A stretch of DNA of 64,000 nt, taken from Photorhabdus noenieputensis (GTDB lineage: Bacteria; Pseudomonadota; Gammaproteobacteria; Enterobacterales; Enterobacteriaceae). A model generated the notes under the pieces. It saw nothing but the letters and a program-made list of their open reading frames with translations, had not been told where the DNA came from and searched no databases. Positions 19,416-29,490 of this stretch are shown here, in pieces. Made by a program: the position numbers and the translations under genes. The DNA lies in NCBI RefSeq assembly GCF_018448935.1, contig NZ_RCWC01000002.1, positions 109,740 to 173,739 of the forward strand, read 5' to 3'. Each line of letters opens with the position of its first letter. Position 1 is the first letter of the stretch.

Positions 19416-20339
19416 ATGACTTTAACTCAGCTCGAAATTTTTGCTGTTGTTGCTGAACGGAAGGGCTTTACCTTAGCTGCGGCCCAGCTCAAGATATCTC
19501 AGTCTGGGGTTTCCCATGCCATCAGACTCCTTGAACAAGAGCTTGGCGTAGAGCTGCTACATCGGCATCAGGGAGTTGTCGAACTGACAGATATAGGAGA
19601 AAGTTTGCTACAAAAAGCCCAGGCCATTCTTGGTCTGGCTGAGACCATGCGGCAAGAGGCCGCGGATGCTCGGGGGATGAAACGAGGTACGTTGCGAATC
19701 GGGTCGTTTGGACCGACTTCATCCTTGTGGCTGCTGCCAACGGTACTGGCCGATTATCGCAGGCTTTACCCCGGCATTCAGGTCCATATTGATGAGGGAC
19801 CAGATAGACAGGTAGTGCAATGGCTTATGGATAGGCGAGTGGATGTGGGATTTGTGACCTTGCCGGAAGATCAATTCGATACTTATCCGATTCTTGAAGA
19901 CCAAATGGTGGCTTTATTGCCGGTAGATCACCCTTTAGTATTGCAGGATACGGTGACGTTGAAAGATCTGTGTGTTGGACCATTCGCGTTGACAGAAGCG
20001 GGATCGGCTGAACTGGTTTCCAGACTTTTTTTATCGGCAAGATTGCGACCTAATATTCGCTATCGGACGTCTCAATTGTTAAGTACTTTGGCTGCGGTTG
20101 AACGTGGGGATGCGGTGACGATTGTTGCCGAGTCATCTCTGCCGCCGACTCGTGATGTTCACTATGTCAAGAAAGCGCTGAATCCAAAAGTGAAACGACA
20201 TGTCGGGTTGGCTGTGTTTGATGAACGTCAATCGTCACCGGCCGCTAAAGCATTTATCGCATTGGCGACTAAAAAGTTTCGCGTGATGAGTTCGGCTGTC
20301 TCCTTGGCTTTCAGGGAGCTCGTTGACCTGAGGCCATGA
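19416..20339 (+). CDS. LysR-family transcriptional regulator
   Basis: A 307-residue regulator. The N-terminal winged helix-turn-helix (MTLTQLEIFAVVAERKGFTL ... AAAQLKISQSGVSHAIRLLE) is classic LysR. The effector-binding domain starts near residue 90 (GTLRIGSFGPTSSLWLLPTV) and has the typical DVGFVTLP and LPVDHPL blocks. LysR proteins bind their divergent promoter and respond to a small ligand; here the likely targets are the TTC38-like gene and the DMT permease. The ligand is unknown. AAGGGGGAG stands five bases before the ATG. Confidence 0.93.
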   Translation: MTLTQLEIFAVVAERKGFTLAAAQLKISQSGVSHAIRLLEQELGVELLHRHQGVVELTDIGESLLQKAQAILGLAETMRQEAADARGMKRGTLRIGSFGPTSSLWLLPTVLADYRRLYPGIQVHIDEGPDRQVVQWLMDRRVDVGFVTLPEDQFDTYPILEDQMVALLPVDHPLVLQDTVTLKDLCVGPFALTEAGSAELVSRLFLSARLRPNIRYRTSQLLSTLAAVERGDAVTIVAESSLPPTRDVHYVKKALNPKVKRHVGLAVFDERQSSPAAKAFIALATKKFRVMSSAVSLAFRELVDLRP

Positions 20340-20357
20340 GGCTTCAGGTCGGGTTGC

Positions 20358-20789
20358 TTAATACTGAAAATCAACTTTGATCATATTGTAATGGGACGGG
20401 TAAACGGGGTAAGTACCTCCGTTGAGAATCCCACTAATTCTAAAGGAACCTCTGGCATCATAGCCGCTAAAGGCATTTGTAGAGCCATTTAGGTTACCGG
20501 AGACATCCAGGCACGACGATGGGGTGGATGAATATGGTGAGGTGTGACAAATGTGGAAAGTCTGAGTTGTCGCACCATTGTTATATAAACCGATATTCCA
20601 AGATACTGTCGTGATAGTTGCCTTTGTCGGTACCGAAGAGGGTGTGTTAAAGAAATTTGAGTTGGTGTAACCGGCAGCATAAACACTTGGGGCTCGGCTC
20701 GTTTGTGACCAAGTGCTGGTAGTGGCAAAGGCGATCTGAGCCGTTGTTAACGCTAGAAAACCTACTGCAATTTTGGTAAATCTTTTCAT
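20358..20789 (-). CDS. Secreted FlhE-like protein
   Basis: A 143-residue protein with a signal peptide (MKRFTKIAVGFLALTTAQIA ending AFA), so periplasmic or extracellular. The mature part has SVPTKATITTVSWNIGLYNN, two Cys near the middle (HICHTSPYSS..SSCLD), and a C-terminal IKVDFQY. This order (VP-x-A-x-I-x-x-V-x-W, paired Cys, terminal V-x-Y) resembles FlhE, the periplasmic partner of the flagellar export gate. It is not next to flagellar genes, so this is an orphan member. The similarity is read by eye and could be only fold-level. It lies convergent with the LysR gene. Confidence 0.5.
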   Translation of the reverse strand: MKRFTKIAVGFLALTTAQIAFATTSTWSQTSRAPSVYAAGYTNSNFFNTPSSVPTKATITTVSWNIGLYNNGATTQTFHICHTSPYSSTPSSCLDVSGNLNGSTNAFSGYDARGSFRISGILNGGTYPVYPSHYNMIKVDFQY

Positions 20790-21277
20790 TCTTCAATCCT
20801 CATTGCTAGTGAGTTATCTTACTGTTATTTGCATGCAACCGTTGCGCGACATTCAATATGATTGGCGCACATGAAAATTGCTTGCTTATTGATTCCTATG
20901 GTTGTTCAAATCTTCCTTGATCGAATAAAAAGAATCTCACTGGAATAACAGTGGATCAAGCGAAGTCTTTGGCTGAATGTCTGAATCTGTGCGCTAGCTT
21001 CATCGACATTGTGTGATGTTTATGCCTAAAGGGGTATTGTTTGGTTGTGGATTTTTTGTCTTTCTCGACATTGGTAGTCGTGTATTTCGATTGTGTTTAG
21101 TTCATCGTGTAGTATTTATAGGGATGAAGAAAGTACTATTCTTTAATTGCAAAATATTTTTTCAACTTCTGCTTGCCAAATGTTTTTGGGTAGTACATAA
21201 TGCACTCCTTTCGTCAATGAGGTATGGGAAAAATATCTTTTGAATCAATGAATTAGCTGATATTCAAAGAATTTATC
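20790..21277. other. Gene-free right end of the island
   Basis: About 490 bases. A 76-codon open frame at 21013-21243 begins with an ATG, but its composition (many Cys, Phe and Val) and lack of a ribosome site argue against it. No tRNA, integrase or IS remnant was recognised. It ends at the tRNA-Gly 3'-end fragment. Confidence 0.45.
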
Positions 21278-21292
21278 TCCCGCTCCAAGTTT
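21278..21292 (+). repeat. tRNA-Gly 3'-end fragment, putative att site
   Basis: The 15 bases tcccgctccaagttt match exactly the 3' end of the second tRNA-Gly plus five following bases (12561-12575). They share tcccgctccaa with the third tRNA-Gly end (12702-12712). With the cluster ending at 12711, the two copies bracket about 8.6 kb of accessory genes. This is the arrangement left when an element integrates at a tRNA 3' end. No integrase remains. Confidence 0.55.
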
Positions 21293-21365
21293 CTTCTTCA
21301 GTAGTTGTACTCACTTATTTTAGATTTGATTTTTGGGTTATATCTTCATAGTACAGATTTCTATT

Positions 21366-21608
21366 TCTTATCCACAGCTCGGAAGCTTGTTTCTCAGTAA
21401 ATAAGTATGATGCTTTAGAATTATCACACAGACTTATCCACAGGCTGTTGCGTCTGAATTTTTCTGATTTTGAATGTTATAAAATAAGTATTCCTTTTGT
21501 AACTCGTTGATAGTTTTTCGGAATGATCCTTTGTTAAGAAATGTCATACTGATCACTTGCGCTTTTTTTGAGCATTGATCAACAAGGGGTTTTTATTTTA
21601 TTCACAGG
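21366..21608 (+). other. datA: Probable datA locus (DnaA-box cluster with IHF site)
   Basis: Three perfect TTATNCACA DnaA boxes in the same orientation: TTATCCACA at 21368-21376 and 21434-21442, and TTATTCACA at 21598-21606. Between the second and third lies a perfect IHF consensus on the reverse strand (TAACTCGTTGATA at 21500-21512; YAAN4TTGATW). E. coli datA, which stimulates DnaA-ATP hydrolysis and titrates DnaA, lies in the same place between glyVXY and queG, with an IHF site between DnaA boxes. The position and architecture together make this a strong call. No protein is encoded. Confidence 0.75.
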
Positions 21609-21652
21609 AAAATTATCTGAATCTTTTTATACGTTATAAAGATGGCTAATAA

Positions 21653-22810
21653 TTAAGCATCTCTGGGCAAGCCTTTGGTTATTGCTCTAATAAGTCGTTT
21701 CTGTTGTGGTGTTTGTACATTAATAGTATTCGTTTTACGGCGAATGATTTGCTGTTCAATAGCCCAATGAATATGTTCATCTAGCATGGTGTTTAATCCG
21801 AGTTTTTGTTGCAGAGCCAGAACGATATCGTACTGATACGGTGCATTTCCTAAAGCAACAGTAATATTACGTAGCCAGCGTAAATAACCGATGCGACGAA
21901 TTGCAGAACCTTCCGTTATTCGTAAGAATTTATCTTCATTCCAATTGAACAAGTCCAATAGCTTTGGTGTATGTAATGTTGCACGAGGGCTGAAATCATC
22001 TTCATCTGTCAATTGGGAAAAACGATTCCAAGGACAAATAATCTGGCAGTCATCACAACCGTAAATACGATTTCCCATCAGGGGACGAAATTCCTCAGGA
22101 ATAATGCCTTCTAACTCAATGGTGAGGTAGGAAATACAACGGCGGGCATCAATAATATAAGGGGCGATAATTGCACCGGTTGGGCAGGTTGTCATGCAGG
22201 CGACACAGCGTCCACACTGTTCTTCTTGTGGAGGATCTATCGGCAGGGGAAGATTAATCAGCAACTCCCCGAGGAAAAACCATGAACCAGCTTCTCTATT
22301 AAGGATAAGTGAGTGTTTGCCAACCCAACCTAATCCGGCTTTGGCGGCGAGTGAGCGTTCCATTATGGGGGCGGAATCAACAAAAGGTCGAAAATTAAGG
22401 ACTCCCTGATATGCGAAGTCATGGCAATAGTTTTGGATCTGTTCCCCGAGTTTCTTAAGACGTTGGCGTAGCAGTTTGTGATAATCTCTTCCCAAGGCAT
22501 AACGGCTGATATAACCGAGTTCAGCGTCGTTTAGTGTGCTGGCAAAAGAAGCTTTAGCAGGGAGGTAATTCATTCTTACGCTAATAACCCTCAATGTCCC
22601 TGGCAAAAGTTCATCCGGGCGAGCACGCATCATGCCGTGGCGTTTCATCCATGCCATTTCCCCGTGATATTGTTTATCCAGCCATTCCTGAAGTTTTGGC
22701 TCTTCTACTGATAAATCAGTATCACAAATGCCAACTTGTTGGAAACCAAGAGAAAGACCCCATTGTTTGATGTTGGTGGCTAAAAGGTTAAGATCGAGAG
22801 GCGTTGTCAT
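21653..22810 (-). CDS. queG: Epoxyqueuosine reductase
   Basis: A cobalamin-dependent iron-sulphur enzyme that reduces epoxyqueuosine to queuosine at tRNA position 34. Two 4Fe-4S clusters are visible: CGRCVACMTTCPTGAI and GCDDCQIICPWN. The N-terminal part has DYHKLLRQRLKKLG and GWVGKHSLILN, typical family blocks. I take the ATG at 22808-22810 (MTTPLDLNLLATNIKQWGL), which aligns with the E. coli start; an ATG 14 codons upstream is also open, and neither has a clear ribosome site. In E. coli nnr lies between queG and tsaE; here it does not. Confidence 0.95.
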   Translation of the reverse strand: MTTPLDLNLLATNIKQWGLSLGFQQVGICDTDLSVEEPKLQEWLDKQYHGEMAWMKRHGMMRARPDELLPGTLRVISVRMNYLPAKASFASTLNDAELGYISRYALGRDYHKLLRQRLKKLGEQIQNYCHDFAYQGVLNFRPFVDSAPIMERSLAAKAGLGWVGKHSLILNREAGSWFFLGELLINLPLPIDPPQEEQCGRCVACMTTCPTGAIIAPYIIDARRCISYLTIELEGIIPEEFRPLMGNRIYGCDDCQIICPWNRFSQLTDEDDFSPRATLHTPKLLDLFNWNEDKFLRITEGSAIRRIGYLRWLRNITVALGNAPYQYDIVLALQQKLGLNTMLDEHIHWAIEQQIIRRKTNTINVQTPQQKRLIRAITKGLPRDA

Positions 22811-22981
22811 GGTGGAGATCGGTTTATACTGCAAGGCGTTGCAGTGTAGCATAATTTGTTTCAGGCCAAAAATAGTGGATTTGATAATGAAACTGAGCAG
22901 AAGATGTTAAATGTTGATAATAGAAGTGTGTTAGGGTTATCGTTTTGGCTGATGAATTAATAAAATAACAGATATTATTCG

Positions 22982-23446
22982 ATGAAAGAACTTGTTTTAT
23001 CACTTAAAGATGAAGATGCGACAGTTTCTCTTGGGAGCGCGGTTGCTGCTGCCTGTAATAGTGGTAGTGTAATTTATTTATATGGTGATTTGGGGGCTGG
23101 TAAGACTACGTTTAGCCGTGGTTTTTTGCACTCCTTAGGTCATAAAGGGCATGTAAAAAGCCCAACTTATACTTTGGTTGAGCCTTATGCTTTAACACCG
23201 AGGTCGGTTTACCATTTCGATCTTTACCGATTGGCAGATCCGGAAGAGTTGGAATTTATGGGAATACGTGATTATTTCCATCAAGATGCTATTTGTCTGG
23301 TGGAATGGCCTCAGCAAGGAGAAGGGGTGTTACCGGATGCAGATCTTGAATTACATTTGAGTTACCAGCCAGAAGGGCGACAGGCACATTTTATTGCTTT
23401 GTCTAAATATGGTGAGAGCCTGTTAGATAATTTGAAATATTTATAA
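22982..23446 (+). CDS. tsaE: tRNA threonylcarbamoyladenosine ATPase TsaE
   Basis: A 154-residue P-loop ATPase that works with TsaB and TsaD to make t6A37 in ANN-decoding tRNAs. Walker A is [14 protein letters not shown]; the conserved [10 protein letters not shown] and [14 protein letters not shown] and VEWPQQGEG blocks are all present. It is the first gene of a dense rightward run tsaE-amiB-mutL-miaA-hfq-hflX-hflK-hflC, as in E. coli. Confidence 0.96.
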   Translation: MKELVLSLKDEDATVSLGSAVAAACNSGSVIYLYGDLGAGKTTFSRGFLHSLGHKGHVKSPTYTLVEPYALTPRSVYHFDLYRLADPEELEFMGIRDYFHQDAICLVEWPQQGEGVLPDADLELHLSYQPEGRQAHFIALSKYGESLLDNLKYL

Positions 23447-23460
23447 GAGATCACCTGACC

Positions 23461-24744
23461 ATGACGCGTCCTTTAGTCGCAAAAATGATAAAGAAATGGC
23501 AAGTCAGTTTTATGGTAATGTGCTGGCTGTTTATTATGATAAGCAGTTTAGTGGTAACAACGGCAACAGCGGCGACTTTATCCGATATTCACGTCAGTAA
23601 CAGCATAAATGAATCTAAAGTGACGATGGTTTTTTCAGGTGATCGCCCTAACTACAGTTTTTTCTCATTGCATTCGCCAGAGCGTTTAGTGGTAGATATC
23701 CATCAATCAGAAAAAATTGTTGGTTTACCTATGCATCTACCGGGGCAGGATTTAGTAAGGAAAATCCGTTCCAGCCAATCACCTGATCGACAAAAAAAAC
23801 GAATTGTATTTGAACTAAATAATAAAGTTAAAGTCAATTCTATAGTACAGCAGTCGGGTAGTGAATATCGGGTGATTTTTACCCTACGGGCTTCTGGGGT
23901 ATCGACGAGTAAGCCTGTTTTTAGGGAGAGTTCACAAATAGCCACAAGTAAGTCATCACTTACTAACAACAAATTGCAGACGACAAAGCAGACTGCTTTG
24001 CAAGCAACTTCCAAGGGCAGTCAGCGAGTGGTTGTTGCTATTGATGCAGGACATGGTGGTCAAGACCCCGGTGCGATTGGGCAACGTGGATTGAAAGAAA
24101 AGAATGTGACTATCAGTGTGGCACGCAAACTTGAGGCACTGTTACGTAATGATCCTATGTTCAAACCTGTTCTGACCCGTAACGGAGACTATTTTATTTC
24201 TGTTGCTGGTCGTTCTGAGGTTGCGCGTAAACATAGCGCGAATATGTTGGTTTCTATTCATGCAGATGCTGCCCCTAATCGTAGTGCGCGTGGTGCTTCT
24301 GTCTGGGTGTTGTCAAACAAGCGTGCAAACAGTGAATTGGGTAATTGGCTTGAGCAGCATGAGAAACAGTCTGAGTTACTGGGCGGCGCAGGGGATGCAT
24401 TGGCAAATGGTGCCGATCCCTACCTAAGTCAGGCGGTGCTGGATCTGCAATTTGGCCACTCCCAACGGGTGGGTTATAACGTTGCAGTACAGGTTATCAG
24501 TGAGTTGCGCAAAGTCGGCTTATTACATAAACGTTCACCAGAGCATGCCAGCTTAGGTGTGTTACGTTCACCGGATATTCCTTCAATCTTAGTGGAAACG
24601 GGATTTATCAGTAACTCAGCAGAAGAAGCATTACTTGGTTCCAATGATTTTCAGGATAAGCTGGCAAACGCTATCCATCGGGGGCTGCGCAACTATTTTC
24701 TAGCGAATCCATTACAGGCGGCACCTAAAACAGCCAAAAAGTAA
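23461..24744 (+). CDS. amiB: N-acetylmuramoyl-L-alanine amidase AmiB
   Basis: A 427-residue periplasmic septal amidase that cuts peptide stems from glycan during cell separation, activated by EnvC. It has an N-terminal signal anchor (about residues 10-38, ending TATAA), an AMIN domain ([20 protein letters not shown] onward), a linker, and a zinc amidase_3 domain. That domain has [20 protein letters not shown] (His ligand), [11 protein letters not shown], and [13 protein letters not shown] (catalytic Glu). It lies 14 bases after tsaE and 9 bases before mutL. Confidence 0.95.
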   Translation: MTRPLVAKMIKKWQVSFMVMCWLFIMISSLVVTTATAATLSDIHVSNSINESKVTMVFSGDRPNYSFFSLHSPERLVVDIHQSEKIVGLPMHLPGQDLVRKIRSSQSPDRQKKRIVFELNNKVKVNSIVQQSGSEYRVIFTLRASGVSTSKPVFRESSQIATSKSSLTNNKLQTTKQTALQATSKGSQRVVVAIDAGHGGQDPGAIGQRGLKEKNVTISVARKLEALLRNDPMFKPVLTRNGDYFISVAGRSEVARKHSANMLVSIHADAAPNRSARGASVWVLSNKRANSELGNWLEQHEKQSELLGGAGDALANGADPYLSQAVLDLQFGHSQRVGYNVAVQVISELRKVGLLHKRSPEHASLGVLRSPDIPSILVETGFISNSAEEALLGSNDFQDKLANAIHRGLRNYFLANPLQAAPKTAKK

Positions 24745-24753
24745 AGGTTAAAT

Positions 24754-26655
24754 ATGGCGATTAAGATCCTACCTCCTCAATTAGCAAACCAAATTGCGGC
24801 TGGCGAAGTCGTAGAACGTCCTGCATCAGTAGTAAAAGAGTTGGTGGAGAATAGCCTTGATGCTGGCGCTAGCCGTATTGATATTGAAATTGAGCGCGGT
24901 GGGGTAAAACTTATTCGTGTCCGTGATAATGGCTGTGGCATTAACCATCAAGATCTTGCGCTAGCGTTGGCTCGTCATGCTACCAGTAAGATTGCTACAC
25001 TCGATGATTTGGAAGCCATTATTAGTATGGGATTCCGTGGGGAGGCGCTGGCGAGTATCAGCTCAGTTTCGCGTCTGACATTGACTTCCCGTACGGAAGA
25101 ACAGCATGAGGCTTGGCAAGCCTATGCGGAAGGGCGGGATATGGCGGTGACGGTGAAGCCGGCGGCACATCCGGTAGGCAGTACTGTCGAAGTGCTGGAT
25201 CTGTTTTATAACACACCCGCGCGGCGCAAATTTCTGCGAACAGAAAAAACAGAATTTGGTCATATTGATGAAGTTGTCAGACGTATTGCACTGGCGCGTT
25301 TGGATGTATTAATCAATTTGCATCATAACGGTAAATTAGTGCGCCAATACCGGCCAGCGAAAGATGAATCACAATACGAGCGGCGGTTAGCCTCCATTTG
25401 CGGTACCGCTTTTATGCAACGGGCACTTTCTCTTTCCTGGCAGCATGACGATTTATCGATTAAAGGATGGGTTGTTGACCCGATGAATGCTGAGGTGAGT
25501 GGCGATATTCAATATTGTTATGTAAACGGACGTATGATGCGTGATCGCTTAATTAATCATGCTATCCGTCAGGCTTATCAAGATTTGCTCCGAGGAGAAC
25601 AACAGCCTGCTTATGTTTTATATTTGGAGGTTGATCCGCATCAGGTCGATGTGAATGTGCATCCCGCTAAGCATGAAGTTCGCTTCCATCAAGCTCGTTT
25701 GGTTCATGATTTTATCTATCAAGGTGTAACGGCCGTATTAAAACAGCGCGGAAGCGGCGCTGAATTGGATCTGGCTTGTTGTGAACCTGCTCCGGCATGG
25801 GAGCCGGAAAACCGTCCATCAGCGGGGGAAAACCATTTTTCCCGGCAAAACAATGCTACATCCACGACAACATCGTCACCGAAAGAGGTTTTGTCAAGTA
25901 AAGGGAGTGCAGGGAGCTCTCGCGGTGGTGAAAATCGCCAATATCATGGAGACCATTATCAGAAACGTCAGGGTGAGGTGTATCAGAAACTGATGCAATC
26001 TGTTCCTGAATCCGAAGAGAAAAGGGAGCTGTTTCCGGCAAGAATCGCTCCGGTTATGGCAAAAAAGGTTACTTCGGCACCTATTCAGGCTAAAAATAGC
26101 AGCCATAGTTTTGGTAAGGTATTGAGTATATATTCATCGTGCTATGCTCTGATTGAATCTCCATTGGGAATTGGGTTGTTATCTTTGCCGGTAGCTGAAT
26201 GTTGGTTAAGGCGAGCACAGTTAACACCAACAGAGCAAGGGCTGAAATCGCAGCCACTGTTGATACCGCTGAAACTCGCTCTTAGCAAAGAGGAAGCTGA
26301 TACTTTAAATCGTTACAGTGACTTATTGGGTTCTTTTGGGATTGAAGCCTCTATATCTCATGGAAAAGCTACCCTACGTGCGGTATCGTTACCATTACGT
26401 CAACAAAATCTGCCTAAATTAATTCCTGAGTTGCTAGGTTATTTAGCACAACAGCCATCAGTATCGACAGAACAGGTTGTAACTTGGCTTGCTCGTCATA
26501 TCGGCAGTGAATATGAAACGTGGAATGTTGCGCAGGCGGTACAGTTATTAGCTGATGTTGAGCGTCTTTGCCCACAACTGGTAAAATCTCCACCAGATGG
26601 GTTATTACAATTAATTGATTTACAAGCAGTGGTGGCATCTCTTACTCATGAGTGA
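24754..26655 (+). CDS. mutL: DNA mismatch repair protein MutL
   Basis: A 633-residue GHKL ATPase that couples MutS recognition to MutH and UvrD. Motifs: [14 protein letters not shown] (I), [10 protein letters not shown] (II), [15 protein letters not shown] (III), and the transducer block [15 protein letters not shown] poorly conserved linker rich in Ser, Thr and Glu occupies about residues 350-435, then the dimerisation domain. It lacks the DQHA(X)2E(X)4E endonuclease motif, as expected for bacteria that use MutH. Its last eight bases overlap the start of miaA. Confidence 0.96.
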   Translation: MAIKILPPQLANQIAAGEVVERPASVVKELVENSLDAGASRIDIEIERGGVKLIRVRDNGCGINHQDLALALARHATSKIATLDDLEAIISMGFRGEALASISSVSRLTLTSRTEEQHEAWQAYAEGRDMAVTVKPAAHPVGSTVEVLDLFYNTPARRKFLRTEKTEFGHIDEVVRRIALARLDVLINLHHNGKLVRQYRPAKDESQYERRLASICGTAFMQRALSLSWQHDDLSIKGWVVDPMNAEVSGDIQYCYVNGRMMRDRLINHAIRQAYQDLLRGEQQPAYVLYLEVDPHQVDVNVHPAKHEVRFHQARLVHDFIYQGVTAVLKQRGSGAELDLACCEPAPAWEPENRPSAGENHFSRQNNATSTTTSSPKEVLSSKGSAGSSRGGENRQYHGDHYQKRQGEVYQKLMQSVPESEEKRELFPARIAPVMAKKVTSAPIQAKNSSHSFGKVLSIYSSCYALIESPLGIGLLSLPVAECWLRRAQLTPTEQGLKSQPLLIPLKLALSKEEADTLNRYSDLLGSFGIEASISHGKATLRAVSLPLRQQNLPKLIPELLGYLAQQPSVSTEQVVTWLARHIGSEYETWNVAQAVQLLADVERLCPQLVKSPPDGLLQLIDLQAVVASLTHE

Positions 26656-27589
26656 TCAGAAAACTCAACATCTACCAATGGCAATTTTTGTTATGGGGCC
26701 GACGGCCTCGGGCAAAACAGCTTTATCTATCGCTTTACGCCAGCATCTTCCGGTGGAACTGATCAGCGTTGATTCTGCACTGATTTATCGTGGCATGGAT
26801 ATAGGCACCGCTAAACCAACAACCGAAGAGCAAGCGTTGGCACCTCATCGTTTAATCGATATTCTGGACCCTTCTCAGCCTTATTCTGCTGCTGATTTCC
26901 GTCGTGATGCATTGAAGGAAATGGCAGAAATTACCGCTTCTGGTCGTATTCCTCTGCTGGTTGGAGGAACGATGCTCTATTTCAAGGCGTTACTTGAAGG
27001 TTTATCGCCTTTGCCTTCTGCTGATCCAGTTATTCGGATGCAAATAGAACAGCAAGCGGTAGAACAGGGATGGGATGCATTGCATCAGCAATTACAGAAG
27101 ATTGATCCGGTAGCGGCGTTAAGAATTCATCCTAATGATCCACAGAGGCTTTCTCGGGCACTGGAAGTTTTTCTTATTTCAGGTAAGACTCTCACTGAAT
27201 TGACTAAATTGTCAGGAGAATCGTTGCCTTATCGTGTTCATCAATTTGCTATTGCACCGGTGAAACGTGAGATCCTTCATCAACGTATCGAAGCGCGTTT
27301 TCATCAAATGCTTGAATCAGGGTTTGAAGAGGAAGTTAAAGCACTTTATGCTCGTCATGATTTGCATGTGGATTTACCTTCTATTCGTTGTGTTGGTTAT
27401 CGTCAGATGTGGTCTTATCTTTCCGGCGAAATTGACTATGATGAAATGATTTATCGCGGTATTTGTGCGACGCGCCAGTTGGCAAAGCGTCAGATAACTT
27501 GGCTCAGAGGTTGGAAGCCGGTTCATTGGTTGGATAGTTCTCAACCAGAGCAAGCTTTAAGCACAGTTATGCAGGTTGTTAGTGCATAG
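26648..27589 (+). CDS. miaA: tRNA dimethylallyltransferase
   Basis: Adds the isopentenyl group to A37 of UNN-decoding tRNAs. The P-loop is [12 protein letters not shown], followed by [40 protein letters not shown] and [13 protein letters not shown] take the ATG at 26648 (MSDQKT), matching E. coli; it overlaps the mutL stop (ATGAGTGA), which implies translational coupling. About 313 residues. hfq follows after 110 bases. Confidence 0.96.
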   Translation: MSDQKTQHLPMAIFVMGPTASGKTALSIALRQHLPVELISVDSALIYRGMDIGTAKPTTEEQALAPHRLIDILDPSQPYSAADFRRDALKEMAEITASGRIPLLVGGTMLYFKALLEGLSPLPSADPVIRMQIEQQAVEQGWDALHQQLQKIDPVAALRIHPNDPQRLSRALEVFLISGKTLTELTKLSGESLPYRVHQFAIAPVKREILHQRIEARFHQMLESGFEEEVKALYARHDLHVDLPSIRCVGYRQMWSYLSGEIDYDEMIYRGICATRQLAKRQITWLRGWKPVHWLDSSQPEQALSTVMQVVSA

Positions 27590-27699
27590 GTTTATTGATT
27601 GTGTACAATTGATGAGTACCAAAGCGCAATTTTTGAGTAGTTCATTTTTTCGAACCTTTAGGTTCTTAGTTAAAAACAACAAAATAAGGAAAATATAGA

Positions 27700-28008
27700 A
27701 TGGCTAAGGGGCAATCTTTGCAAGATCCGTTCCTGAACGCATTGCGGCGTGAAAGGGTCCCGGTTTCTATTTATTTGGTTAACGGCATCAAATTGCAGGG
27801 TCAGATTGAATCTTTTGACCAGTTTGTCATTTTACTGAAAAATACGGTTAGCCAGATGGTTTATAAACATGCCATCTCTACTGTTGTACCTTCCCGCCCA
27901 GTTTCTCATCACAGTAGCAATACAAGTGTTGGAGCGAGCGTAGGTAATTATCATTCTGGTGGCGTTTCTGCTCCGGCAGCACAACAGGAAAGTGATGGTA
28001 CTGAATAA
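27700..28008 (+). CDS. hfq: RNA chaperone Hfq
   Basis: A 102-residue Sm-like protein forming a hexameric ring that pairs sRNAs with mRNAs. The N-terminal [20 protein letters not shown], Sm1 region with [15 protein letters not shown], and Sm2 [14 protein letters not shown] are as in E. coli; the C-terminal tail is Ser/Gly-rich and diverged. AAGGAAAAT stands before the ATG. A strong hairpin follows the gene. Confidence 0.98.
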   Translation: MAKGQSLQDPFLNALRRERVPVSIYLVNGIKLQGQIESFDQFVILLKNTVSQMVYKHAISTVVPSRPVSHHSSNTSVGASVGNYHSGGVSAPAAQQESDGTE

Positions 28009-28033
28009 GCTTGAGAGCGGTAATAGAATGAAG

Positions 28034-28068
28034 AAAAACATAGGTAGGGGGTTTTACCTATGTTTTTT
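28034..28068 (+). terminator. Rho-independent terminator after hfq
   Basis: Stem acataggta (28038-28046) pairs with tacctatgt (28055-28063), followed by a T-run. It lies between hfq and hflX, so part of the transcripts end here while others read into hflX. Confidence 0.85.
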
Positions 28069-28104
28069 CCTGTAGTTTTTTACTCAGCCTGAGAGGTCGC
28101 ACCT

Positions 28105-29385
28105 TTGTTTGAACGTTATGAAGGCGGCGAACAAGCCGTTGTGGTGCATGTTTTTTTCTCGCAGGATAAAGACACAGATAATCTCAGTGAGTTTGAATCA
28201 CTGGTAACTTCTGCTGGTGTAGTTCCTGTGCAAATTGTCACGGGGAGCAGGAAAGCCCCTCATCCGAAATATTTTGTTGGAGAAGGTAAGGCGGAAGAGA
28301 TTGCTGAGGCGGTGCAGGCTAGTGGTGCTGATGTTGTGTTGTTTAATCATGCACTCAGTCCTGCACAGGAACGCAATCTTGAGCGGCTCTGTCAGTGTCG
28401 AGTTATCGACCGCACCGGTGTGATTCTGGATATTTTTGCTCAACGGGCGCGGACTCACGAAGGGAAGTTACAGGTAGAGTTGGCGCAGTTACGTCATCTT
28501 TCTACCCGTCTTGTCCGGGGATGGACTCACCTTGAACGTCAGAAAGGTGGGATTGGTTTGAGAGGGCCGGGGGAAACGCAGCTTGAGACGGATCGGCGTT
28601 TATTACGGGATAAAATCCGTCAGATTCTGAGTCGTCTGAGCCGGGTTGAGAAACAGCGTGAACAGGGGCGTCAAGCGCGAAATAAAGCGGATATACCGAC
28701 GGTTTCATTGGTGGGATATACCAACGCCGGTAAATCGAGCTTGTTTAATCGCATGACGGCGGCTGAGGTTTATGCGGCTGATCAATTGTTCGCTACGCTG
28801 GACCCAACGTTGCGCCGGATTGAAGTTAATGATGTTGGTACGGTGGTACTGGCTGATACGGTTGGCTTTATTCGCCATCTGCCTCATGATCTGGTGGCGG
28901 CATTTAAAGCAACATTGCAAGAAACCCGGCAGGCAACATTGTTGCTGCATATTGTTGATGCTGCGGATAGCCGCATCGACGAAAATATTGCCGCTGTTGA
29001 CAGCGTACTGGAAGAAATTGAAGCGCATCAAATTCCGGTACTGTTGGTGATGAATAAGATTGATATGCTGGAAAGCTTCACACCGCGTATTGATCGCAAC
29101 GAAGATAACTTACCGGTTAGAGTTTGGTTGTCTGCGCAAACCGGTGAAGGTATCCCGTTATTGTTACAAGCGTTAACGGAGCGTCTTTCGGGTGAAATTG
29201 CACATTACGAATTGCTTTTGCCGCCAGAAGCTGGTCGTTTACGCAGCCGCTTCTATCAACTGCAAGCAATAGAGAAAGAGTGGATAGAAGAGGACGGTAA
29301 AGTTGGTATCGAAGTGAGAATGCCGATTGTTGACTGGCACCGTCTATGCAAACAAGAACAGGATTTGTTTGATTATGTTGTCTGA
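28105..29385 (+). CDS. hflX: Ribosome-rescue GTPase HflX
   Basis: A 426-residue GTPase that splits stalled ribosomes under heat stress. N-terminal domain: [24 protein letters not shown]-type block ([19 protein letters not shown]); linker helices [19 protein letters not shown] domain with [15 protein letters not shown] (G1), LADTVGF (G3) and MNKIDML (G4). The start is a TTG with GAGAGG seven bases upstream, and the N-terminus [15 protein letters not shown] matches E. coli. It precedes hflK and hflC. Confidence 0.96.
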   Translation: MFERYEGGEQAVVVHVFFSQDKDTDNLSEFESLVTSAGVVPVQIVTGSRKAPHPKYFVGEGKAEEIAEAVQASGADVVLFNHALSPAQERNLERLCQCRVIDRTGVILDIFAQRARTHEGKLQVELAQLRHLSTRLVRGWTHLERQKGGIGLRGPGETQLETDRRLLRDKIRQILSRLSRVEKQREQGRQARNKADIPTVSLVGYTNAGKSSLFNRMTAAEVYAADQLFATLDPTLRRIEVNDVGTVVLADTVGFIRHLPHDLVAAFKATLQETRQATLLLHIVDAADSRIDENIAAVDSVLEEIEAHQIPVLLVMNKIDMLESFTPRIDRNEDNLPVRVWLSAQTGEGIPLLLQALTERLSGEIAHYELLLPPEAGRLRSRFYQLQAIEKEWIEEDGKVGIEVRMPIVDWHRLCKQEQDLFDYVV

Positions 29386-29490
29386 TATACCTGTCAGGTG
29401 GATATCAGAAAACTTATGTGATTGAGAGTCGGCTTATTTATAAGAGGCTCTTGGCCTGAAAAACCAATCATAAAAGAATGGAGCTAAAAC

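Noticed and set aside
21013-21243. 76-codon open frame at the right end of the island
   Set aside because: No ribosome site, odd composition, no recognisable family.
21421-21430. ttatcacaca as a fourth DnaA box of datA
   Set aside because: Spacing is wrong relative to TTATNCACA; two key positions do not match.
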